Shown here piece by piece: positions 27,459 to 33,893 of a stretch of 36,521 nucleotides of DNA (positions within the stretch are counted from its first letter, which is position 1; every line of letters starts with the position of its first letter). Below the pieces are notes generated by a model that made no database searches, had not been told where the DNA came from, and saw only the letters and a list, made by a program, of their open reading frames with translations. The DNA is taken from assembly GCA_017853835.1 (NCBI GenBank), contig JAFMIU010000035.1, positions 1 through 36,521 of the forward strand. The letters run 5' to 3'. Position numbers and translations under genes: made by a program. Origin of the DNA: Pirellulales bacterium (lineage in GTDB: Bacteria > Planctomycetota > Planctomycetia > Pirellulales > UBA1268).

Positions 27459-27487
27459 TTGCCCGCTCGGAAGGCGCGGGCTAGACT
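27459..27487 (+). promoter_or_regulatory. Sigma70-type promoter of the citrate synthase gene
   Basis: TTGCCC (27459-27464), 17 bp spacer, TAGACT (27482-27487). Transcription would begin near 27494, about 60 bases before the ATG at 27554. Confidence 0.65.
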
Positions 27488-27553
27488 GCGAAGAATGAGA
27501 GCCATCCTCCCGCCCCGGATGGTCTCGAGCGTCGTTTCGCCGGAGCCCCCCGC

Positions 27554-28912
27554 ATGCCTTCCTCCACCCAGACGTCTCCTTCCGCCCCAGCCGCGCCGGC
27601 GCCGCCGTGGCCTGGCACGCGGGCCGACGGCATGGCGGGGCTCGAGATCGGTGGCACTCGGCACGAGCTGCCGGTGATCGTCGGCACCGAAGGGGAGCGG
27701 GCGATCGACATCGCCAAACTCCGCTCCCAGACCGGCCTGATCACGCTGGACGAGGGCTACGTCAACACCGGATCGACGACGAGCGCGATCACCTTCCTCG
27801 ACGGCGAGCAGGGCATCCTGCGGTATCGCGGCTACCCGATCGAGGTGCTCGCCGAGAAGTGCGACTTCGTGGAGGTGGCCTATCTCCTGATCTACGGCCA
27901 GCTCCCGACGACCGAGGAGCTCCACGCCTTCCGATCATCGCTGTCGCACCACACGATGATCCACGAGGACATGCGAAGCTTCTATGGCGCCTTCCCTCGC
28001 GATGCCCATCCCATGGCGATCGCGGGCAGCGTGGTGGGGGCCCTCTCGACCTTCTACCAGGATTCGCTCGATGTGCGCGATCCTCGTCAGGTGGAGGTGA
28101 GCGTGCACCGGCTGCTCGCCAAACTGCCGACGATCGCCGCCTATAGCCACAAGAAGTCGTGCGGCCAGCCGCTCATGTATCCGCGGAATGATCTCTCGTA
28201 TTGCGAGAACTTCCTCCACATGCTGTTTGCGGTGCCGTGTGAGGAATACCGAGTCGACCCCGACTTCACGGAGGCGCTCGACACCCTCCTGATCGTGCAC
28301 GCGGATCATGAGCAGAACTGCTCGACGTCGACGGTGCGAATGGTCGGCTCGAGCGATGCGAACCTGTTTGCCAGCATCTCCGCCGGCATCTCGGCCCTCT
28401 GGGGCCCCCTCCATGGCGGCGCCAACCAGGCGTGCGTCGAGATGCTCGAGCGAATCGTGGCCGACGGCGGCGATGTGAAGAAATATGTCGATCTCGCGAA
28501 GAAGAAGGACTCGGGCTTCCGCCTGATGGGCTTCGGCCACCGCGTCTACAAGAACTACGATCCCCGGGCGAAGCTGATCAAGTCGATCTGCGACAAGCTC
28601 CTGGCGAAGATCGCGCGGCACGATCCGCTGTTTGACATCGCGCAGCAGCTCGAGGAGGTGGCGCTGGCCGACGACTATTTCATCGAGCGAAAGCTCTACC
28701 CGAATGTCGACTTCTACTCGGGGGTGATCTACCGGGCGATGGGCATTCCGGTGCAGATGTTCACGGTGCTCTTCGCGATGGGTCGGCTGCCGGGCTGGAT
28801 CGCCCACTGGATCGAGATGCACCAGTCTCCGACGAAGAAGATCTGCCGTCCGCGTCAGGTCTACTCCGGCGAGAATCTTCGCGAGTTCGTTCCGATCAAC
28901 CAGCGCGGCTGA
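27554..28912 (+). CDS. gltA: Citrate synthase
   Basis: This 452-residue enzyme condenses oxaloacetate with acetyl-CoA at the entry of the TCA cycle. Family motifs: LDEGYVNTGSTTSAITFLDGEQGILRYRGYPIE near the N-terminus, HADHEQNCSTS (His249, His252), GPLHGGANQ (His287), FGHRVYKNYDPRA and NVDFYSG (Asp386), so the catalytic His and Asp are present. The sequence resembles the type II (gram-negative, E. coli-like) group, but the N-terminal region is short. Residues 1-25 are a Pro/Ala/Ser-rich tail of no clear role. The next downstream feature is repeat locus B; no terminator was recognised. Confidence 0.97.
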   Translation: MPSSTQTSPSAPAAPAPPWPGTRADGMAGLEIGGTRHELPVIVGTEGERAIDIAKLRSQTGLITLDEGYVNTGSTTSAITFLDGEQGILRYRGYPIEVLAEKCDFVEVAYLLIYGQLPTTEELHAFRSSLSHHTMIHEDMRSFYGAFPRDAHPMAIAGSVVGALSTFYQDSLDVRDPRQVEVSVHRLLAKLPTIAAYSHKKSCGQPLMYPRNDLSYCENFLHMLFAVPCEEYRVDPDFTEALDTLLIVHADHEQNCSTSTVRMVGSSDANLFASISAGISALWGPLHGGANQACVEMLERIVADGGDVKKYVDLAKKKDSGFRLMGFGHRVYKNYDPRAKLIKSICDKLLAKIARHDPLFDIAQQLEEVALADDYFIERKLYPNVDFYSGVIYRAMGIPVQMFTVLFAMGRLPGWIAHWIEMHQSPTKKICRPRQVYSGENLREFVPINQRG

Positions 28913-29010
28913 CGAGCCAGCGAGCGGTCGTGGGCTGCCCGGAAGCCAGACGAGCGCCGGCGGAGTGTTCAGCATGCGCCGTGGCGCTTCCCGAACCAAC
29001 GGTCTCATAC
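28913..29010. other. Spacer after citrate synthase without recognised features
   Basis: These 98 bases between the citrate synthase stop and the first recognisable repeat module show no gene, promoter or clear terminator. The repeat may begin somewhat earlier than 29011. Confidence 0.5.
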
Positions 29011-29027
29011 GGAACCGCCACGCCGTT

Positions 29028-29048
29028 CCCACGGCTCACGCCGTTGGG
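29028..29048. repeat. Hairpin module, copy B1
   Basis: Identical to the stem-loop of locus A. The right-hand TTGGGCTT (29044-29051) can alternatively pair with AAGCCCAA at 29083-29090. Confidence 0.8.
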
Positions 29049-29199
29049 CTTCCATGGAGCCACATGCACCGCGGACCCGTCCAAGCCCAAGGCCGTCAGG
29101 CCTGGGACACGCCTCGCTATCTCCTCAGACGCCATTCGACGAGCAGAAGCCAACCGCGTTAACGACGCAAACCACGCCACGCGATCCGCCCGGCCCGGT

Positions 29200-29220
29200 C
29201 CCACGGCTCACGCCGTTGGG
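29200..29220. repeat. Hairpin module, copy B2
   Basis: Second copy in locus B, identical over all 21 bases to the other copies. It is followed by CTTCCACGG as in locus A. Confidence 0.8.
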
Positions 29221-29280
29221 CTTCCACGGAGGACCAGACGCATCGCATCGCATCGAAGCGTCCCGCCGTGTGACCAGCGA

Positions 29281-29413
29281 GGGGTTGCCCATACCCCGGG
29301 AGACGGCGTCAGTGGCGAGCGGAGCCAGGATGGCGGAGCGAAGCCAATGCCGAGCGAGCCAAAGGGCATGGATGCCCGACGCGAGCGTCCGGCGACGGGG
29401 TGTGGGCAATCCC
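29281..29413. repeat. Core element with long inverted arms, locus B
   Basis: Left arm GGGGTTGCCCATACCCCG (29281-29298) pairs with CGGGGTGTGGGCAATCCC (29396-29413) over 18 positions. Two pairs are G-U wobbles (29284 with 29410, 29292 with 29402), at positions different from the single wobble in locus A. The interior is again 97 bases long. Confidence 0.8.
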
Positions 29414-29663
29414 GAAGCGTAGCCTCAACGCACGCGCCCCCAAGCCGGAGACGACGCCGGGACGGCGGCGACGGCGCGACAGTATGCGTGTGGGCAATCC
29501 CGAAGCGTAGCCTCAACGCACGCGCCCCCAAGCCGGAGACGACGCCGGGACGGCGGCGACGGCGCGACAGTATGCGTGTGGGCAATCCCGAAGCGTAGCC
29601 TCAACGCACGCGCCCCCAAGCCGGAGACGACGCCGGGACGGCGGCGACGGCGCGAGCGACTTG
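29400..29663. repeat. Tandem repeat, 88 bp x 3
   Basis: Units start with GTGTGGGCAATCCCGAAGCG at 29400, 29488 and 29576. The first two units appear identical and the third diverges only at its last bases, which indicates recent amplification. Each contains CGCCG-GGA-CGGCG. The first unit overlaps the right arm of the core. Confidence 0.9.
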
Positions 29664-29664
29664 C

Positions 29665-30168
29665 TCAGCCTCGCTTACCGCGAAAGAACTCGGTGAGGAT
29701 CCTGCCGCATTCGTCGGCTAACACATGGCCCACGTGCTCGACGCGGTGGTTGAGACGCGCGTCCTCGAAGAGGCGGTAGAGCGACTGTACGGCGCCCGCT
29801 TTCGGGTCGGCAGCCCCCCACACCACCATCGGCACGCGGGCCTGAAGAATCGCTCCCGCACACATCGGGCACGGCTCCAAGGTGACGTAGAGCGTGCAGC
29901 CCTCGAGCCGCCAAGACCCGAGCGTGGCGGCCGCCTGGGTGAGGGCGATCATCTCGGCGTGGGCGGTTGGATCGTTGAGCTGCTCTCGCTGATTGTGCCC
30001 ACTGCCGACGATGCGGCCTCCGGCCACCACGATCGCCCCGACCGGCACCTCGTCCTCGGCGGCCGCGATTCGGGCCTCGTCGAGGGCGAGCCGCATCCAG
30101 CGGTCATGGGGCTGGCCGCCCGGAAGGCACTCGAAATCGTCGTCGTCGAGATTGTCGAAGTCGTCCAT
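29665..30168 (-). CDS. tadA: tRNA-specific adenosine deaminase
   Basis: A 167-residue zinc enzyme that converts adenosine to inosine at the wobble position (A34) of tRNA-Arg. The deaminase motif is HAE (His70, Glu72) and the second metal site is PCPMC (Cys100, Cys103). [17 protein letters not shown] and [16 protein letters not shown] are typical of TadA. Start: ATG at 30168 gives an acidic N-terminal tail ([12 protein letters not shown]) of about 20 residues, and a second ATG at 30186 would add six more. No clear ribosome binding site favours either. The gene is divergent from the membrane-protein gene at 30228 and convergent with citrate synthase across repeat locus B. Confidence 0.95.
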   Translation of the reverse strand: MDDFDNLDDDDFECLPGGQPHDRWMRLALDEARIAAAEDEVPVGAIVVAGGRIVGSGHNQREQLNDPTAHAEMIALTQAAATLGSWRLEGCTLYVTLEPCPMCAGAILQARVPMVVWGAADPKAGAVQSLYRLFEDARLNHRVEHVGHVLADECGRILTEFFRGKRG

Positions 30169-30227
30169 GGAGCGGCACTGTACCATGGAGTAGTCTTGTG
30201 GCAGCCGCCTCCCGAGAAGGACCATTC

Positions 30228-30890
30228 ATGGACCCCACCCTGCTTGCCCTCCGCTGGGCCCACATCCTCGCCGCCATCGTGACGGTGGGGGGCCTCGTGT
30301 TCGCCCGCTTCGCCCTGCTGCCCGGGCTGTCGGAGCTCGATGAGGAGTCGCGTCAACGCGTTCACGACCGGATTCGCCGTCACTGGCTCCCGTGGGTCAC
30401 GGGTGGCATCGCCCTGCTGTTGGCCAGCGGCCTGTCGAACTTCCTGCTGTTCAACGTGCGGGTTGGCGAGGAAGGCTGGGCTGGCGGAGCCTGGATGCGG
30501 GCCACGCACTACCACGCCATCTTCGGCGTGAAGTTTCTGCTGGCGCTCATCGTGTTTTTCTTCGCCAGTGGGCTGGTGGGCCGGGGGTCGGCCACGCAGT
30601 GGCTTCGGGCCAACCGGTCCTTGTGGCTCACCGTGACGATCGGCCTTGCCGTCGTGATCGTCATGATCTCGGGTTGGATGCGACAGCTTCACACCGGACC
30701 AAATGAAATCGTCGCCGGTGACGGCGGCGTGATGATTGAGGAGACGATCGAACTACGGGAGCAGGAGCCGCGCCGTGAGGCCGGGTCGGACGCCGATGGA
30801 CAAGAAGGACAAGAAGCGGATCGAGGTGCTCCAGCACAAGATTCAGAAGCTCCAGCAACTCCTGTCGGCGGCGAAGAAACAGCCGGATGA
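30228..30890 (+). CDS. Four-helix membrane protein (CopD-like)
   Basis: A 220-residue protein with four predicted transmembrane helices: LRWAHILAAIVTVGGLVFARF, WVTGGIALLLASGLSNFLLF, HAIFGVKFLLALIVFFFA and LWLTVTIGLAVVIVMISGW. The WAHILAA start and the His positions resemble the CopD and related haem or copper membrane families, but no function can be assigned. GAGAAGG precedes the ATG at 30228. The last 50 residues are a polar, Glu/Gln-rich tail, partly encoded by sequence shared with the following gene (95 bp overlap in another frame), so the true C-terminus should be checked. Confidence 0.85.
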   Translation: MDPTLLALRWAHILAAIVTVGGLVFARFALLPGLSELDEESRQRVHDRIRRHWLPWVTGGIALLLASGLSNFLLFNVRVGEEGWAGGAWMRATHYHAIFGVKFLLALIVFFFASGLVGRGSATQWLRANRSLWLTVTIGLAVVIVMISGWMRQLHTGPNEIVAGDGGVMIEETIELREQEPRREAGSDADGQEGQEADRGAPAQDSEAPATPVGGEETAG

Positions 30891-30966
30891 TCCGGCCGAG
30901 GCACCCCGCCTCGAGAAAGAACTGGCGACCGCTCACGCCGAGCTGGCCGCACTCAAGCAGCACTGA
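30796..30966 (+). CDS. Small coiled-coil protein
   Basis: A 56-residue protein read from ATG at 30796 (MDKKDKKRIEVLQHKIQKLQQLL). It is helical with a heptad pattern and charged, so a short coiled coil or dimer is likely. It overlaps the end of the membrane-protein gene by 95 bp in a different frame and ends 18 bp before the kinase gene, suggesting one transcript. No family was recognised. The ribosome binding site is weak, so the call rests on the coherent amphipathic sequence. Confidence 0.65.
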   Translation: MDKKDKKRIEVLQHKIQKLQQLLSAAKKQPDDPAEAPRLEKELATAHAELAALKQH

Positions 30967-30984
30967 CCGGCAGAGGATGGCGGC

Positions 30985-31845
30985 ATGGGCCTCGGTGATT
31001 GGTTCGCCTCGCTCTTCGGCGGAGGCGGCAAGGTCGATCTCTGGAAGCGCTTCGAACGGATGCGGGAGAGCACCTCCGGCACCATGTCGATGTTCTACAA
31101 GGTCCGCGACCTCAAAACCGGTGAGGTGATGGGCCTCAAGGTCGTCGATGTGGAGAAGCAGGCGCCGGTCGAAGGCCGCTACAAGTCGCTCGGTAAGCCG
31201 ACCGAGGGGGCGATCGGCCAGCAGATCGTCGGCCCCAATGTGGTGCGGATCGTCGAATGGGGCACCGCCACCACGGGCGACCCCTACGTGCTGCAGGAGT
31301 TCGTTGAAGGGAGCCTCCTCCACACGCTCATCACGTCCAAGAAGGAGTTTTCTCCAACCCAGCGGCTCGATCTCGTGCGACAGGCGGCCACGGCCATCAA
31401 GGCGGTGCACGACGCCGGATTCGTGCACCGCGATATCTGTCCTCGCAACTTCATCCTTCGTCCGGACGGCAGGCTCGTGCTGATCGACTTCGGACTGACG
31501 GTGCCCGACCGACCGGCATTTCTCCAGCCGGGCAATCGGGTGGGAACTCCAAACTACATGGCCCCCGAGGTGGTGCGACGACGGCAGGCTGACAAGCGGC
31601 TCGACATCTTCTCGTTTGGCATCACCGCCTACGAAATCTGCACCGGGCAGTCACCCTGGCCCAAAGGCTCCACGGGCAAGGCCGCCATGGCACACGACAC
31701 CCCACCCACCGACATCCGGGAGCGATGGCCGGACATCCCGGCGCCACTTGCCACCGCGATCATGGCCTGCCTTGCCGCCGAACCCGACGCGCGGCCACCC
31801 ACGATGGAGCGGTTTCTCGGGGCCATTGCCGGCGTCACGCTCTGA
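30985..31845 (+). CDS. Atypical protein kinase domain protein
   Basis: A 286-residue protein with the kinase fold. The beta-3 lysine is Lys52 (MGLKVVDV), the likely helix-C Glu is Glu74, the catalytic loop is HRDICPRN (148-155), DFG is at 168-170 and APE at 193-195, followed by DIFSFGITAYEICTGQSPWP. Two departures from active Ser/Thr kinases are visible: the Gly-rich loop is absent (STSGTMSMFYKV in its place), and the catalytic-loop Lys is Cys152. It may therefore be weakly active or a pseudokinase, although Asp150 and Asp168 are retained. The N-terminus (GLGDWFASLFGGGGK) could bind the membrane weakly. AGAGG lies upstream of the ATG. Confidence 0.9.
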   Translation: MGLGDWFASLFGGGGKVDLWKRFERMRESTSGTMSMFYKVRDLKTGEVMGLKVVDVEKQAPVEGRYKSLGKPTEGAIGQQIVGPNVVRIVEWGTATTGDPYVLQEFVEGSLLHTLITSKKEFSPTQRLDLVRQAATAIKAVHDAGFVHRDICPRNFILRPDGRLVLIDFGLTVPDRPAFLQPGNRVGTPNYMAPEVVRRRQADKRLDIFSFGITAYEICTGQSPWPKGSTGKAAMAHDTPPTDIRERWPDIPAPLATAIMACLAAEPDARPPTMERFLGAIAGVTL

Positions 31846-31897
31846 CCATCGTTCCCCCCTGAAAAAACGGCTCCCCGGGGCGGATTGGCGACCACCC

Positions 31898-31926
31898 TTG
31901 AAGCGGCCGGCATTTCTCCGTAGTTT
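31898..31926 (+). promoter_or_regulatory. Sigma70-type promoter of the small basic protein gene
   Basis: TTGAAG (31898-31903), 17 bp spacer, TAGTTT (31921-31926). Transcription would begin near 31933, about 50 bases before the ATG at 31981. Confidence 0.65.
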
Positions 31927-31980
31927 CGTGACTTCGCCGATCGGAAGGTCGGCCCCCCCAGCCATGCAGGATCGTATCTC

Positions 31981-32202
31981 ATGACGATGGACAAGAGCCT
32001 TCGGGTGCGCAAGGGTTCCTCGAACGTTCGTGGCGTGCTGACCCGCGCCGAGCGGATCGCCAAGCTCAAGGAGCAGGAGCGTTGGAGCGAAGGCCGTAGC
32101 CCGCTGGGCCTGCCCAAGGTGCGCGTGCTCAAGCTCTCGATGAAGAAAAAGAAGGTCAAGAAGGAAGAAGCCGCCGAGGGCGCGGCCGCCAAGAAGAAGT
32201 AG
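31981..32202 (+). CDS. PVC-superphylum small basic protein
   Basis: A 73-residue, very basic protein (MDKSLRVRKGSSNVRGVLTRAERIAKLKEQERW, then SPLGLPKVRVLKLSMKKKKVKK). The LTRAERIxKL and GLPKVRV segments match, from memory, the small basic protein family found in Planctomycetes, Verrucomicrobia, Lentisphaerae and Chlamydiae, thought to bind nucleic acid or the ribosome. The C-terminus is an added Glu/Ala/Lys tail. ATG at 31987 is an alternative start two codons on. It has its own promoter and appears monocistronic. AAGAAGA-AGTAG-TCTTCTT around the stop codon is a possible hairpin. Confidence 0.9.
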   Translation: MTMDKSLRVRKGSSNVRGVLTRAERIAKLKEQERWSEGRSPLGLPKVRVLKLSMKKKKVKKEEAAEGAAAKKK

Positions 32203-32253
32203 TCTTCTTCCGCGCGACGGTGGCTTTTTCTTCGAATCCGCCCGGCAGGTGCG

Positions 32254-33690
32254 TCAGGGCGTGACGGCCCGCACGGCCTTCAGCGCTGCTCCTTGCCCCG
32301 AGGCGATCACCTGAGGAATGCCGACACCCGTGTAGGCCGCACCCGCGAGACCGAGGCCAGCATGCCGGCTGACGGCGGCCTCGATCCATGCCACCCGCTC
32401 GACATGCCCCACGTGGTATTGGGGCATGGCATGGCTCCACCGTTCAACGTGGGTGATGCGGGGTTCGCCACGCGTGCCGAGGAGTTGTTCCACCTCGGAC
32501 ACCGCACACTCCACCATCGCCGCGTCGGAAAGCTCCATCACTTCGGGATCGAGGGCGCCCCCGAGAAACACCCGGAGCAGCACACCGCCATCCGGTGCCC
32601 GACCTCGAAACTTCGAGCTCGAGAAACTCACGGCCAAGATTCGCCGTGAGGCAATCCGCGGAACCACCATGCCGGCGGCATCGAGCCGATGTGCCACCCG
32701 ATCCCGAGGGAACCCCAGCGACACGACGCATGATCCGGCGTAGTCGATGCTGGAGAGATCGTTGGCGAGCGTGGAGTCGGTCGCCCTGAGGATTCCCGAT
32801 GCCACGGAGGCAGGCGTGGCGACGACGACGGCGTTTGCCCGGGATGCCTCGTCATCGAGGCCGGCCCCTTCGAGCTGCCACGCCCCCTGCTCGTCGCGGC
32901 AGAGACTGCGCACGGTTCCCTTCACGAAGCGCACACCACACCGTGCGAGCTCCTGAGCCCACACGCGAGGCAGCTGCTCCATGCCCGAGGCCAGCGTCGC
33001 AAACTGCCCATACCGTGCCCCCGAGGCAGCCGCCGAAGCCGGTTGTTGTGTGAGTCGCGCCCGCTCCCCTGCCGTGAGGCTGCCCGCGTCGCGTTCCATG
33101 GCAAAAAACTCGGGACAGGCCGCGGCCATGCTGAGCCGTTGCGGATCAGCCGTCCAGATTCCAGCCGCGAGTGGCTGCACGAGCCGATCGAAGGCTTCGC
33201 GTCCAAGACGCCTCACCGCAAAATGCTCGAGCGACTCGTCGCTCTCCGACTCGCCTCGTGCCGGCACGAAACGCTCACGGAGCACGCGGAGCCTTCCGCC
33301 GAGCGACAGCAGCGGTGAGGTGAGGATTCCGATGGTTCGTCCCGGAGCCATCAGCCGAAACCCCGCAGGGACCGGCACCGCGCGGCCCGCGTGCCAGATG
33401 AGCGCACGCCGGGCATCGGGCTCAACGCCAATGAGTTCACGTTCCAGCCCGAGCCGCTCGACCATGGCGATCGCCTCCGGCCTGGATGCCAGGAAGCAGT
33501 CGGCTGATCGTTCGATGAGCCATCCATCGCGGTGGATCGTGCCGAGCACGCCGCCAGGCCGATCGGATGGGGCGACGATCGTCACTTGAACCACCCCGCC
33601 ACCGCCCTGACGCATGGCGGCATCGGCGGCGGCCAGTCCGGCCAAACCTGATCCGATGACGACGATATGCGGACGGTGAGGGGAATGCAC
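32254..33690 (-). CDS. hemG: Protoporphyrinogen/coproporphyrinogen oxidase (HemY/HemG-type flavoprotein)
   Basis: A 478-residue FAD enzyme that oxidises protoporphyrinogen IX (or coproporphyrinogen III) late in haem synthesis. The FAD-binding GSGLAGL (residues 13-19) begins the Rossmann fold. DRPGGVLGTIHRDGWLIERSADCFL, VRRLGREAFDRLVQPLAAGIWTADPQRLSMAAACPEF and the C-terminal GLGLAGAAYTGVGIPQVIASGQGAA are typical of the oxygen-dependent family. Length is normal. No other haem gene is adjacent. It is convergent with the small basic protein gene and divergent from the TPR gene. Symbol by family; which porphyrinogen is used cannot be read. Confidence 0.92.
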   Translation of the reverse strand: MHSPHRPHIVVIGSGLAGLAAADAAMRQGGGGVVQVTIVAPSDRPGGVLGTIHRDGWLIERSADCFLASRPEAIAMVERLGLERELIGVEPDARRALIWHAGRAVPVPAGFRLMAPGRTIGILTSPLLSLGGRLRVLRERFVPARGESESDESLEHFAVRRLGREAFDRLVQPLAAGIWTADPQRLSMAAACPEFFAMERDAGSLTAGERARLTQQPASAAASGARYGQFATLASGMEQLPRVWAQELARCGVRFVKGTVRSLCRDEQGAWQLEGAGLDDEASRANAVVVATPASVASGILRATDSTLANDLSSIDYAGSCVVSLGFPRDRVAHRLDAAGMVVPRIASRRILAVSFSSSKFRGRAPDGGVLLRVFLGGALDPEVMELSDAAMVECAVSEVEQLLGTRGEPRITHVERWSHAMPQYHVGHVERVAWIEAAVSRHAGLGLAGAAYTGVGIPQVIASGQGAALKAVRAVTP

Positions 33691-33893
33691 GGGCGGCCAG
33701 AACGGGGAGCGGGAGACTGAATGCTAGCGGGTTTTGCCATCGCCTGCTTCACACTAGGACGTTTGGGGCATGAGGGGAGATGGGCTGACGCGGGCACCTT
33801 CTGGTCTGGACCCGCATCGCATCGGTTCCTACCCTTCCCCCCGATTGGCTGTCCCTCGAGACCGGCCACGTGCGCTTTTGAAGGAGTCACCTC
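33691..33893. other. Divergent intergenic region
   Basis: This 203 bp gap should carry promoters for both the haem oxidase (-) and the TPR gene (+). TTGCCA at 33734-33739 and TAGGAC at 33755-33760 are only 15 bp apart, and no better pair was found. AAGGAG at 33881-33886 is a good ribosome binding site for the GTG start at 33894. Confidence 0.5.

Larger units (their letters stand above)
29011..29663. repeat. Dispersed modular GC-rich repeat, locus B
   Basis: Same module order as locus A: hairpin module (29028-29048), linker with AGGCC-GTCA-GGCCT and GGGACACGCC, second hairpin module (29200-29220), core with inverted arms (29281-29413), tandem 88 bp units (29400-29663). It lies between convergent genes (citrate synthase and tadA). 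The right end is within about 10 bases of the tadA stop codon (29665-29667). No protein signature is present in any frame. Confidence 0.85.

Noticed and set aside
29400..29663. CRISPR array
   Set aside because: The period is 88 bp with whole units identical and no alternation of short repeats with unique spacers; no cas genes are present.
30796..30890. Frameshift joining the membrane protein and coiled-coil protein
   Set aside because: No homology suggests a fusion; the small protein has its own ATG and a complete amphipathic pattern.
32190..32245. Terminator between the small basic protein and haem oxidase genes
   Set aside because: The hairpin AAGAAGA-AGTAG-TCTTCTT spans the stop codon, is AT-rich and is not followed directly by a T tract.
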